A DNA stretch of 64,000 nucleotides, from assembly GCA_951799425.1 (NCBI GenBank), contig OX637398.1, positions 18,734,270-18,798,269 of the forward strand, read 5' to 3'. The translations under genes and the position numbers were made by a program. Positions 44,601 through 55,942 of the stretch are shown piece after piece. The notes under the pieces were generated by a model. The model made no database searches. It worked only from the letters and a program-made list of their open reading frames with translations, and was not told the origin of the DNA. How positions within the stretch are numbered: position 1 is the stretch's first letter; each line of letters begins with the position of its first letter. This DNA comes from Ilex aquifolium. Lineage: Eukaryota > Streptophyta > Magnoliopsida > Aquifoliales > Aquifoliaceae.

Positions 44601-45401
44601 TCAGAGTAGGGTGATGATCTCTGTTTGTTGTTTGGGGCTAAGAGCGGTCCCCAACAAAAAATACTTATCTGGGTCTCCGCCTTCGTCTAAAGGTACTTTA
44701 GTCAGGTTTTCGATCGTTCGGTCGATAACTTCTTTTTCTATGCCTAAAGGTACTTTAGGACTTTTCATGACAGATTGGTCGGTAGGATCGACCGAGCTGT
44801 CCAACGTTGGTTGCTATTTTGTCTCCTCGGCAATTGAACTCCTCCCTTGATCCTCTACTACATCCTTGGTTTTTACCGAGGCCAGTAGGCAAGTTCTGGA
44901 GTTGACCTGGTCTCCTCGGAAGTTGACTATTCCTTCTGACGAAGGGAATCTCAGCATCTGATGGTACGTTAAGGGTACCACCTTCATCTCATGTAACCAG
45001 GACCGCCCCATAATCGCATTGTAAGCCGACACCGTATCCACTACCAGGAACTCGGTTATCATACAAACTGGCCCAGTCTTTACAGGCAGCGTGATTTTTC
45101 CCCTAGGAAGGACTGTTTTTTCACTAAAGCCAATTAATGGGGTATTTGATGGCTTCAGATTCTCCTGCTGGAGACCGAGCTTCTCAAAGAGATCCATGTA
45201 CATGATCTCGGAGGAACTCCCCGGATCGATCAGTACTCTTCTCACGTCGTAGCTGGCAATCCTAAGTGTTATCACCAAGGCATCATTATGCGACTGATGG
45301 ATCCCGATAAGATCCTGCTCGGAGAAACAGATCATATCTGCTGCGTTCTCAAACTTCATTCTTTTGGACCTCACCTCTGGGGTCAATCGCAACTCGAACA
45401 C
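44601..45401 (-). pseudogene. Protease region of Tat element
   Basis: 45,401-44,814 is open: VLIDPGSSSEIMYMDLFEKLGL carries the active-site loop with Pro between Asp and Gly-Ser where Thr is usual, and YNAIMGRSWLHEMKVVPLTYHQMLRF is the conserved C-terminal flank of Tat proteases. 44,804-44,601 is the linker to RT (DPDKYFLLGTALSP) ending at a TGA. Confidence 0.85.
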
Positions 45402-45407
45402 TTCTCT

Positions 45408-46939
45408 TTATTTTGCGGTTTTCTGGATGTACGCTCTAGCAGCATTGTTAGTGGCCATTTGTGGGTTTGTGGCGACGTGGATTACATCTATTACTCCCAC
45501 TGCCGTGGTCATTTCTCCTTTCGGCTCGGCTCTTTCTCTGTCAGCTCCCGTTCCATCCTCGACGAACTCAGAGAGATGCCCAGCCTGAACCAGCTCTTCC
45601 AAATGCTGCTTCAAAGACCAGAAATTTTCAGTCATATGCCCCACATCCCGATGATAGGAGCATCTGAAGTTTGGATTTCTTTTCAAGGGATCTCCTGTTA
45701 ACTTATTGGGCCACTTGAAAAATGGCCTCGCCTTGATCTGGTTCAATATCCTGTATATTGGTTCTTTGAACATCGTATTTACCTCGAGAAAATGGGACTT
45801 CTGGGGATAACCTTCCTTGTCATTCTTCCTTCCGCCCTCTCTGTTCGACTTGGTCTGCTGGTCACGACCGAACTGTCTTCTACCTTGATGTTCTTTAACC
45901 ACATCTCTGGATAAGTCGTCGTCGACTTTGGCATACTTCTCGATCCTTGCCATCAATTTCTCTAGGTCAGAGGCTGGCCTCCTGGTGAGTGATTGGTATA
46001 GAGGGTTCTCCTTTAGCAATCTAATTTTGAAGGATGCTACTGCAATCTCAGGATTACATCCTTCTACCTCATACATCATTTCCCAGTAGCGATGAGCATA
46101 CTCTCGCAGTGTTTCGTTGTTGTTCTTCTTTAATGTCAGTAGAGCCCCAACATCCTTCGGCTGCTTACTGCTCGTAATGAACCGAGCCGTGAACTGCTCG
46201 TAATGAACCGAGCCGTGAACTGCTCGACCAGTTGTGACCATCCAACTACCGATCCCTTCGGCAAATTGTCGAACCATTTCATGGCTGACTCCCCAAGACT
46301 ACTGGGGAAGATGGTGCAGAACAGGGGTTCGTTCCTTCGGTGAATGGTCATCAACTGCCTGTAATGTTTGATGTGTGAGGTAGGGTCGGTCTTTCTGTCG
46401 TACAGTCTGAAATTCGGCACTGTGAACTTGTTCAGGATTCGTCCCCTTTCAATCCATGAGGTGAAAGGTGACGACTCTAAACCATCTCCGTATTCCCCAG
46501 TCGCTCTTTTGGCTAGGTCCCTAGCCGACCTCTGTTTCGGCCTTTTCAAGCGGTTGTTGAGTTCCTCGGTGATGAACTGCTTCCATGTATCCTCCTCTTG
46601 GATCCGAGGCTTTTTCTGTTGGCACTTATTTTCATCGGCACTTTTGATTTTGTCGTGCTTCTCTTCGGGATTTTCTCGCCGATTCCCACTTACATGCTTC
46701 TCCTTCCTAGCCATCTCTTTTAGCTTGGATTTTAACTCCTCGTTCTCTTTTATCAGGCCTTTCTCCCTGGCATATGATTTCTTGAACAAGTTGTCATGAG
46801 CGTCAAGTCGGTCTTGCAGGGACTGGACCAACTTAGCCAGGGAATGGTTCTCCCCCTCGGCACGGAGGGACTCACCAAGATCTTCAATCTGCTGGTCTAG
46901 TTCGCTTGAAGCTTGCTGAGGATACCTCATCATCCTCAT
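45408..46939 (-). pseudogene. Gag of Tat element, frameshifted by a 26-bp duplication
   Basis: The upstream piece (46,939-46,136) has an N-terminal coiled coil, a Lys/Glu-rich stretch, then PFTSWIERGRILNKFTVPNF and YDRKTDPTSHIKHYRQLM, AMKWFDNLPKGSVVGWSQLVEQF, conserved in plant Gypsy gag. The downstream piece (46,277-45,408) continues FTARFITSSKQPKDVGALLTLKK, ETLREYAHRYW and a knuckle-like CSYHRDVGHMTENF in which a terminal Cys is missing. The break coincides with the duplication 46,175-46,226. Further start sites lie upstream to about 47,070. Confidence 0.92.
46175..46226 (-). repeat. 26-bp tandem duplication in gag
   Basis: taatgaaccgagccgtgaac plus tgctcg occurs twice with no mismatch (46,175-46,200 and 46,201-46,226). 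26 is not divisible by 3, so it shifts gag. Confidence 0.97.
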
Positions 46940-47080
46940 GGGGCCCAGATGGGCTTTTGTTCATGTGTAATTTAATGTTACCACCAGATGGCAACGACGT
47001 TGGATCTGAATTTTCCATGGCAAAATTGCCTCTAGGAGATCCAATAGCACTTCTGAGTCTTGACATTATTGCGTTTTGTT

Positions 47081-47098
47081 CCCACAGACGGCGCCAAA
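47081..47098 (-). other. Primer-binding site of Tat element
   Basis: Minus strand TTGGCGCCGTCTGTGGG right after the 5' LTR end. It begins TGGCGCC like many Tat and Athila sites. I do not assign the tRNA. Confidence 0.82.
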
Positions 47099-47099
47099 A

Positions 47100-47781
47100 T
47101 GTAAGAGGCAAAAATTGAAGATACCTCCTACCGAAATGATGAATGGATATTTTTGATAAAGAGTGAGCTCTGAACTTAATCTCCCAGTCTTCCCTTCCTG
47201 CAAAATGAACAAACTGCCCAAGATCGAAGTGCTTCGATCGAAGGCACTCCGATACTTAAGTCAATAATGGAGCTAAAGCAATTGCAAAAAGATAAGGAGA
47301 GTTCAGCGTACCTTTCTCTTTGGCTCTCTGTACATTTTATAGATCTCTCCCTCATTAGGGTTTCCATCATTCCCATTTCAAGGTGGCACACCTTCCTTCA
47401 ACTTAGTCATTCAGTTTGGGAAACTGCTGGAATCTCTCCGGTAGTTCCCCTATCCTACAATTAAGCTTTTTGGCTTATCAAAGACGCCTAAATTTGTGGC
47501 GAATCTTTATCCATTCAGCTACTGTTTCGAACAGCTCGGTCATGATGAGAGCCGAACTCTTTCATTTATTCCCGAGCTCATTAAACCAACTCGGTTTGGA
47601 AAGAGCCGAGCTCTTTCGTTACTCACTGAGTACATTGATCAGTTCGGCTAAGTCTGTTGTCCGGGTGACTGGTGCCTTCCTTACGTGCCTTGTCTTGTCA
47701 TTCTTATGTGCCTTGTCTCGTATCCTCACGTGGATTCATTAAATACAAGTGCACGTGTCATATTGGGGGACACCCTCTTTA
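47100..47781 (-). mobile_element. 5' LTR of Tat element
   Basis: Plus-strand ends TGTAAGAGG and CCCTCTTTA (last CA mutated to TA), followed by the target copy GTATT. 682 bp. It would drive gag-pol. Confidence 0.93.
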
Positions 47782-47974
47782 GTATTTTATAAAGAATTTG
47801 ACATGACATCATCTCTGCTTTGCTTGTCAGTAACGTTAGTAACGGTGGGGGTATGAATGAAACAAACATATTAGCTAGGAGTGAGTATTAAAATTTTAGG
47901 TAATAAAGAGAGTCTCTCTGAAGATAGGGTATTTTTACAAGGGGTGTAGATGAAGTTTTGCTGAAGTTAAATTA

Positions 47975-48210
47975 TTTATTTTTGATTAATTTGTGATTTA
48001 ATATAATTTTTATTTCATACATTATTCATATACAATATTGTACACTTTTGAGTTTTGAGGTTATGTATTTTAAGAAAATTTTATTATTATTTTTAAAAAT
48101 AATATGTAAAAATTAATTTCAAAATAGGTATTAAAGAAATAGAAGGAAAGAAAAATTGTTATTTCATATAGTAAAATCGATTTTTTGGGCATTCAAATTT
48201 TATGTTGCAT
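47975..48210 (+). repeat. Dispersed repeat shared with 26,960-27,225
   Basis: Collinear similarity: ttgattaatttgt, aatataatttttatttca, acattattcatata, attatt..tttttaaa, gaaggaaa..aaaaatt, cattcaaattttatgtt, in the same order and orientation as at 26,960-27,225. The other copy is inside the non-autonomous hAT-like element, so this may be a fragment of the same family. Confidence 0.65.
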
Positions 48211-49649
48211 TATAACTTGATTGTGTTATAAATTTTATGTACGACAGTCATTGATGCAATTTGAAGAGCTTTAATGAAAATAGTTCATTAATTCCGTAGC
48301 TTATTACATGAGCAGAGAGATAGAACCAGGATTTTGGACCATCTTCAACATGAAATCATGCCAACCCAGCCCACCAAAACTCAGTGAGGTGGACTTCCAG
48401 TTAATGTATTTCCAAAATAGAAACACTTCTATGCCTGGGTGTAGGCAGCATAAATCTCAACAACATTACCTTGTGACAGGTACTAACTAGGGTCTTGGTT
48501 TTTTAAGTTTTTTTTTTTTTTGTTACAGGGTGTTTAGATTTGTCCTGACTATTTTCTCGAACTCAATTATTGATCATCATAGTCCAAACAAGTTTAGAAC
48601 ATTTCCCATGAGAAAAAAAGGGACTGACTTTAAGAAATATAAAAAATGTTGAACTTGACCTCTAAATTATTAAAGAACAGACTCATTCACTGAACTATCT
48701 TAATACAAAAGAAATTAGTAAGTTGAAGAGATCAGCATTGTAACTGCCTTCCTAGATTTCATTTGACATCCCCCACCCACTTCATGCCACGCGTAAGGAG
48801 TCCGCCGTGATGACCGCCCTAATATTTTGGTTCAGAGAATCTTAATAGAATAAATAATATTTAAGAGCATCTCTAATTATAATTCAAATTTATACTTAAA
48901 TTTTAATTAATATAGTAAAAAACTTGATTTAATATAAAGAGATGCAATTCACAAACTCAAATTTAAAGGGGAGACCCAAATTTAAATAAGGGCAAACTTA
49001 AATCTATACTATAATAAAATGTACACATCTTAGAAAAGCTTTTAGTTGTCTTAAATGTCCCTATAATATATTTAAATGACATAAGCAGCCCTACACTAAA
49101 TCTGGCTTCTATCCGCTCGAGCAGTCTTTTCGTTCTACTGGTAACGTTTATTTCTTTGTCTTCCTTGAATTTAATGTTTCCCATTTGTAGTAATTTATTA
49201 ATTTATTGCTTTAATTGTCTTAGACTCTTAAGTGTCTTGGTGATTTCTTTATTCTTTGTCACTTCATAGTCTCCCAAAAAGGAGACCACCTACATCGCTT
49301 CACAGGTAACCCATCTTTCCATCTCTTTCTCACTTGTTTGCATTTCGGCTAATTATTTCATGGTGTTCCATCTCTCCCTCTCTCTTGATTGTTGGATGTT
49401 TTGATTGGGGTTTCAGAAAAGATTCAATCGCAACCGAGTTTAAGTCGTTGTTTTGGGTACTGGTCCATGCTTTATGGATTGCATTACAAGAATATTCAAC
49501 AAACTCACAATCCTTAGTTTCATCCATGTAAGATGATAATGGTGAGTACTAGGTTCATTCCATCATTGCTTTTTTTTTGGGTGAAATACACGTTTATATG
49601 CATTATTAGTTGTTTAATTAGTACATAAAACAAATAAACAAATGTTTAG

Positions 49650-49718
49650 GACAGTGGTACAAATATATAGGTGTATATGCGGGAGCTGGAGGGATTCCCG
49701 TTGCCGGTGCCAATATAG
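49650..49718 (+). other. Exon-like 69-bp segment
   Basis: Flanked by tttAG and ATAG|GTAC splice-like dinucleotides. It is GC-richer than its surroundings and open in one frame as QWYKYIGVYAGAGGIPVAGA. It could be a host exon carried by a transposon, or chance. Family not recognised. Confidence 0.25.
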
Positions 49719-50230
49719 GTACAACCATTGTTTTTTACACACAACATATTATATCTATTTCATCTAAATTTGTTAATACGTTTCTGAATAAAATTAAAGA
49801 TTTTTGTTTGTGAATGTGACAACTATGGTTAGCTACGATATGAAGTTTTAGCTCCGTAGTTACTTGTAGATAAAATTAAAAAAATTCACTATAATTTCCA
49901 AATTTTAAATGTTCACATGTTTTCATTCCCATGACATTAATAACAAACTTTCAAGCATTATTTTTCCCAGCACTATTCTAATCATGTTAAAGATCAATCC
50001 CTTACTTAAAAAGCTTTTGCGGTTCTCGATCGTGAGAATATATTTTCCCGTAAACAATTGCAAGAATGTCCTTTTGATTTGGTTGGTTGCAATTTTTTTA
50101 GCACGAGCAAATTCACATGTACTAAGCAATATTTGATCAAAACCAATTCTAAGTACTGCAGCATGCCTCTCATGGAATCTTGTTGTGGTTGAACATACCA
50201 AGCAAAAATTTCAATCATTACTGAAATAAG

Positions 50231-51694
50231 TGGTGTCTTGATATTTGTATTTAAATATCTTTTAGGATATTTGTATTTAAATATCTTTTAGGATATTTAA
50301 ATATATTTTAGGATATTTGTAATTAAATATCTTTTAGGATAAATATCTTTTAAGATATTTGTAATTAAATATATTTTAGGATAAATATCTTTTAGGATAT
50401 TTGTAATTTGGATGCCTATAAATACCCCCCTTGGGGGCTTGTAATAAGGATCCTTCTCTTGTTTCATTTTTCTTGTAAAGAACATTTCTTCCTAGTGAAA
50501 AACACTCCAAAGGTCTTGATTGTTTTTTTGAATCATCTTTCAAGTATTATTGCTTTATTTACTTTTTTGCATTCTTGTTTTCTTTTATCTTTTTATTAGA
50601 TCTTGGTTGTGGATTAAACACCAAGAAGTTATTGTTTTCTTTTATGTTTTTATTATATCTTGGTTGTGGATTAAACACCAAGAAGTTGTTGTTTTCTTTT
50701 ATGTATTATCATCTCTTGGTTGTGGATTAAACACCAAGTATTTATTGCTTTCTTTTAATTTAAGTATTGTTTTCTTTTACTTCCATTGTTGGAGCTTATT
50801 TCTTCCCCTTAGAGGAGTGAAACTCTTCCACTTTTCCAGAGCTTTACCAAAGCCGTGAAGGGTGGAACGTGATTCACTCATTCTTCGTTGAAGATCGGCT
50901 CCTTGTTTAGTATATTTCATTTTCTAAGTCCTCTACTTGGAGGGATGAACATCACTCACTTTTCTAGCTTTACCAAAGCCATGAAGAGTGAGTAGTTTCT
51001 CATTCACTCTTTAGTAAGAGGTGAAGGGCATGTATAAATTATCCGGAAGTTATATTTGTGCATTGTTCTTATGCTTAATGTTGAATATTCCCCTTACTTA
51101 TTGGATGATTGATTGCATCTAGCAAAGCTAAGGTACTTTGTATAACCATGAGTCCCTTCTATGACATAGATGACTCTTGCATAGAAAGGTTCATGAGTTC
51201 AAGGCAAGTACCCCGGCTAGATCTTCATGACTACCCTTCAATCTTCCTCATTATTGTGTTTCAATTAAAGAATGGAAATGGGATATTGATGTGATGATTG
51301 GATGTCTTGTAGAAACACTTGCTTGTTTGTAGACGGGTTAAGTCTCGGCACAGACAATTCTTGTAAACTTCTAGAAAGACATCGTAATCATGTCCTTAAT
51401 TTTCCTAACCCACCTTTATCTTCCGATTAACCTGCTGTTGACATGGGGGTTAATTGAGTTATTAAGCACAAGTATAACAAACCGGATAATTAACTACATG
51501 TCCAGATCCTTGAACTAAAGAGTGACTTTTTTTTACATTAGAACTTATCCAACATTTTGCTCAGAAAATTCTCTTGGAAAGAATCTTATTTTTTGTCTAG
51601 GAAATCTCGAACATCACACAACTTATCAAAGCATAGGGTGTAAATTATTAAAGCTAAAAACAAAGGGAAATCAAAGTGTAAATCAAGATCTTCT
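50231..51694 (+). repeat. Array unit 1 (+)
   Basis: Leftmost unit; its left edge TGGTGTCTTGATATTTG differs from the others, marking the array boundary. TATA at 50,417. Three minisatellite copies (50,598-50,740). 500-bp module forward (51,015-51,514) with ends cactctttag and ctaaagagtg. Confidence 0.9.
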
Positions 51695-52948
51695 TGATAT
51701 TTGTATTTAAATATCTTTTAGGATATTTGTATTTAAATATCTTTTAGGATATTTAAATATATTTTAGGATATTTGTAATTAAATATCTTTTAGGATAAAT
51801 ATCTTTTAAGATATTTGTAATTAAATATATTTTAGGATAAATATCTTTTAGGATATTTGTAATTTGGATGCCTATAAATACCCCCCTTGGAGGCTTGTAA
51901 TAAGGATCCTTCTCTTGTTTCATTTTTCTTGTAAATAACATTTCTTCCTAGTGGAAAACACTCCAAAGGTCTTGATTGCTTTCTTGAATCATCTTTCAAG
52001 TATTATTGCTTTATTTACTTTTTTGCATTCTTGTTTTCTTTTATCTTTTTATTAGATCTTGGTTGTGGATTAAACACCAAGAAGTTGTTGTTTTCTTTTA
52101 TGTTTTTATTATATCTTGGTTGTGGATTAAACACCAAGAAGTTGTTATTTTCTTTTATGTATTATCATCTCTTGGTTGTGGATTAAACACCAAGTATTTA
52201 TTGCTTTCTTTTAATTTAAGTATTGTTTTCTTTTACTTCCATTGTTGGAGCTTCTTTCTTCCCCTTAGAGGAGTGAAACTCTTCCACTTTTCTAGAGCTT
52301 TACCAAAGCCGTGAAGGGTGGAACGTGATTCACTCATTCTTCGTTGAAGATCGGCTCCTTGTTTAGTATATTTCATTTTCTAAGTCCTCTTGTGAAACCC
52401 CGGAAAATTTGAACTATTCACAAAGGGGCAAAACAATAACTTTCCACTATGAACGGGTTGCGAACCTGAATTTTTCTAGAGCTCGGATGACGAAACGGAC
52501 TTCGCCGTTGAATTCGTCTCGCGAAATCTAGTGAGCATGTAAAATTTCATCAAATTCCGAAATAGTCGGATTTTTTACGTTTTACGAGACAGTCGGGTCT
52601 CGGATGACCCCAAAAACGAATTTTTTATTAAAATTATAAAATTTTCTAATAATTGAATTAAAGTTCAAATAAAATTAATTTGAACTTAATCCGAGGTATA
52701 ATGAATCGTTTCGGGACGAAAAACGGACCCGAAAGTCGAAAATATGCGGTGCAATGTGGACCGCGCAATTAAAAGTATAAATAGGGGCTAAATATCTGAA
52801 AAATCAGATTTTTCAGCCCCTTTAGCTGGCTGTGTTCAGACGTTGAAGGGAGAGAGGAGAAAAATTTTGATCTCCAAGCTTCCCGCTCCGATTCCGGGAG
52901 TTCCGTCCGTCGGAATTCGTCGATTCAAAAGGTAAAGTTCATCTACGC

Positions 52949-53140
52949 GACGAGGCCTACGCGTGGGTACCAAAAACAATAAGTTTCACCGAAGGTGAAC
53001 GGGTGGGGGTGTACAAAAATCAAGATTCGAGTTGTATTTCTTTGCTCGGATTCCGTCGAGCTAGAAGGGAGAAGTGATCACGTCGACGAAGGCTACGCGT
53101 GGGTACCAAAAACAACGAATTTCACCGAAGGTGAAATTTC
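52949..53140 (+). repeat. 136-bp-step duplication inside solo LTR
   Basis: gacgaggcctacgcgtgggt with taccaaaaaca and tttcaccgaaggtgaa at 52,949 and again at 53,085, in a diverged second copy. Confidence 0.85.
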
Positions 53141-53275
53141 GGTAGTTGGGAAAATCAAGCTTCGAGTTGGGTTTTCGGGTCTTGGGAGCTTCCTACGGGA
53201 TTCTCACGCTACAAGAGGTAGGGGTTCTACTTGGGCTGATTTCTTACCTAGAAATGCCTATGATAAATGGGCTGG

Positions 53276-53301
53276 ATATATATATATATATATATATATA
53301 T
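53276..53301. repeat. (AT)n microsatellite
   Basis: AT run within the solo LTR. Confidence 0.9.
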
Positions 53302-55422
53302 TGACCTATGTATACATATATTTATATGTATATGGTTATGGAATAATGAAGATGGTGGGTAGGTTGTTAGAAAATTACACTTGCCTATTGGTGGAATTTA
53401 GGTAAAATAATTTTATCCTAAATTGTTATGTAGAAATTGTCTATTGAAATTTCTTGAATTATATGAAAGTTGGGCATGATATGTGCTACCATAATTGTTT
53501 GCCTTGAAGGTGTTTGTTTAAATGCCTTGATTGTGGAATTGGTTGTTATTCCAACGAAATTGTGATAACATGTTTAGATGAGTAGAGCTATGTGAAATTA
53601 TGCACTAAGATGCCAATATATGCTCCTTGATGTATTGACATGGTTAAGGAATTTGGTAGTTATATGTTACTGATATAATTGCCATGAATGTGAACATGTG
53701 AAATTATGAATTAATTGTCCATATGGCATTCATATCATATGACACATGGCATGGATATGCAATGCTGCATTACATTGCATTGGCATGGAATCATTTATTT
53801 CATGGGTGAGTGCATGGTTGACGTCGATACCCGGCATGGTAATTGACGCAAGGAGTAGTCCAAGTTGCATACATTGCATATGGGACATGGTGTGGCATCA
53901 CATTCATGGGATGTTAGCATGGGTGTGGGTGTGTTTGTGCATGGGTATTGTATCACAATCTATGTGGTATTAAATGCATGTGGACATGAAAAGAGTTGCT
54001 CATTGGCGGTCATAGCATATTGGGCATAAGGTTGTGTCACATTCATGGGAGTCATTCATGAGTGTGGTGGTATGGTTGCATTAATCAACACCATACTTGG
54101 TGTTTGATGGTGGGCTCGGGAAAGATGGATTGAATATTCATTTGAGTTGCACGGTTACATGCATAAAGGGAAAACTTGTGTCAGGGTATAGCAAGAAGGG
54201 ATAGATCCCCCCTCGGGTGCAAGACCCGGTTACATGGTTCAGGCATTTGTCCGGCGGTGAAATTCCAGAAAAGTGCCATGGTTTACGGAACCGGCGGTTG
54301 AGATACCAAAATCCGTTGCCCAACAAAGACACAAGGGTTTTGATTTATCAATGGTCGTTGAGTGGATAACATCAACGGCGGATTTTACGACACATTGACA
54401 TTTCATTGTGTGTGTGGGAGCCGGGGAGGCTCGGGGTGTGTTACATGATTGAGTCTCATCTCACTCATGGCATGTTGTACACATTGGCATTTGCATTGTG
54501 TTGTCGAGCTGGGAAGGGCTCGGGGTGAGTGTGTAAATGAGTCACATCTCATTTCATGTTGAGCCGGGGCAGGCTCGGGTTGAGTACATGAGTCTCATCT
54601 CATTTTATGGGGCTTAGGTAGCCCGGTTTAACATACATGGCATTGACATGTAAAGGGAGTCAGAGTGGACTCGGGTTGAGTGCACATGGGTGGGTCTTAC
54701 CTCATTCATGGCATGACATTATAGCATTACATCATTTAATTGTATATTATTTGATGGAATGGTTATGGATTTATGGATGTTGCATGTGAACATTTCATAT
54801 GCATATAGGTTGAGGAGTAGCCTCTGTAGGAAATACTCTACTAGGCGTTGGCTCACCCTATACGGGAACACATTTCAGGTGGGAGAGATACACCGGCGGA
54901 TGGCTCCATTTTGGACCCTCATGCTTGAAGAAAGCCGCATGTGGCTTTACTTAATGTTTTGTGTAATTACATGTTAGAAACTATATTTTGGGGCATGTAA
55001 TGCGTAAAATAATTGTAATAGAACTTATAAAGACTATTGTTAGATTAGCCTTTCATGTTTTGATTTAAGTATGGTTAATTGGACCCAGTGTGGCCAATAT
55101 TTACTTATACATGGACCCGGTGCGGCCATTGCTTTATATTTGACCTCGGATGGGTCTGGTAATTATGTATTGCACAGGTTGGGTATTGGGTAGAGCTCCC
55201 CATACAAAGGAGACTCTGCCCAAATTTCGTTAAGTTATGGACCCCGGTAAATGGGGCATAACAGTGTGATATCGAGATACTAGGTATCTACAGGTATTCC
55301 GCGGGTTGATGGGTAATCAACGGACCCCCGGATTTTGGGGTGTCACACCTCTACTTGGAGGGATGAGCATCACTCACTTTTCTAGCTTTACCAAAGCCAT
55401 GAAGAGTGAGTAGTTTCTCATT

Positions 55423-55942
55423 CACTCTTTAGTTCAAGGATCTGGACATGTAGTTAATTATCCGGAAGTTTATACTTGTGCTTAATAACTCAATTAACCC
55501 CCATGTCAATAGCAGGTTAATCGGAAGATAAAGGTGGGTTAGGAAAATTAAGGACATGATTCCGATGTCTTTCTAGAAGTTTACAAGAATTGTCTGTGCC
55601 GAGACTTAACCCGTCTACAAACAAGCAAGTGTTTCTACAAGACATCCAATCATGACATCAATATCCCATTTCCATTCTTTAATTGAAACACAATAATGAG
55701 GAAGATTGAAGTGTAGTCATGAAGATCTAGCCGGGGTACTTGCCTTGAACTCATGAACCTTTCTATGCAAGAGTCATCTATGTCATAGAAGGGACTCATG
55801 GTTATACAAAGTACCTTAGCTTTTCTAGATGCAATCAATCATCCAATAAGTAAGGGGAATATTCAACATTAAGCATAAGAACAATGCACAAATATAACTT
55901 CCGGATAATTTATACATGTCCTTCACCTCTTACTAAAGAGTG
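55423..55942 (-). repeat. 500-bp module, inverted copy 1
   Basis: Bounded by cactctttag (55,423-55,432) and ctaaagagtg (55,933-55,942). Relative to unit 2 it is reversed; relative to unit 3 it is in normal order. Its left end reads ccggaagttta like the opposite end of forward copies, which suggests conversion between the two ends. Confidence 0.88.

Larger units (their letters stand above)
37458..47781 (-). mobile_element. Ty3/Gypsy Tat-lineage retrotransposon, 10,324 bp
   Basis: LTRs 37,458-38,116 and 47,100-47,781 with perfect 5-bp duplications GTATT (37,453-37,457 and 47,782-47,786). Gag, protease, RT, a decayed RNase H, a second RNase H and integrase lie on the minus strand. Between integrase and 3' LTR is a plus-strand extra ORF. 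Dual RNase H, lack of a chromodomain and an antisense ORF next to the 3' LTR are Tat-lineage traits. The LTRs are clearly more alike than those of the neighbouring Tekay element, so it is younger. Confidence 0.95.
47787..50230. other. Noncoding spacer with old repeats
   Basis: No gene is supported. It contains a copy of a repeat also found in the 864-bp element (47,975-48,210) and an exon-like 69-bp stretch (49,650-49,718). A minus-strand open stretch at 49,923-50,218 (RAKKIATNQIKRTFLQLF) is not recognised. Confidence 0.45.
52391..55347 (+). mobile_element. Solo LTR of Tekay-type family, 2,957 bp
   Basis: Ends TGTGAAACCCC and GGGGTGTCACA, flanked by perfect duplications CCTCT (52,386-52,390 and 55,348-55,352). 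Its last 150 bp (tggggcataacagtgtgatatcg, gggttgatgggtaatcaacgg) are the diverged reverse complement of the first part of the LTRs at 27,776 and 34,490, so it belongs to a related family in the opposite orientation. No internal region remains. Confidence 0.94.
51695..55422 (+). repeat. Array unit 2 (+), truncated and interrupted
   Basis: TATA at 51,873, 1,456 bp after that of unit 1; three minisatellite copies. Split at 52,390 by a solo LTR and resumed at 55,348. It ends at cactctttag, where the inverted module begins. Confidence 0.9.

Noticed and set aside
45288..45701. Plus-strand ORFs opposite Tat gag and protease
   Set aside because: Shadows of the minus-strand coding region; the minus-strand frames carry the known motifs.
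50297..50485. Repeated short ORF with ITNILKDIYPK repeats, present in many copies in both orientations
   Set aside because: It is the antisense of the AT-rich repeats and TATA region of each array unit. Conservation reflects duplication of DNA, not selection on protein.
50550..50858. Repeated WLWIKHQEV / GCGLNTK ORFs resembling a membrane peptide
   Set aside because: They are frame-dependent readings of the 56-bp minisatellite and change length with copy number; no start context or conserved terminus.
51109..51294. Repeated 61-62 residue ORF (MIAS.KAKVLCITMSPFYD) in the 500-bp module
   Set aside because: It stays open in every copy, but all copies are near-identical recent duplicates, so openness is not evidence. 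I keep it as noncoding unless homologues appear.
53746..53973. ORF in the solo LTR (MAWICNAALHC...)
   Set aside because: Lies in LTR sequence rich in catg/ggcatt repeats; no counterpart in the related LTRs at 27,776 and 34,490.
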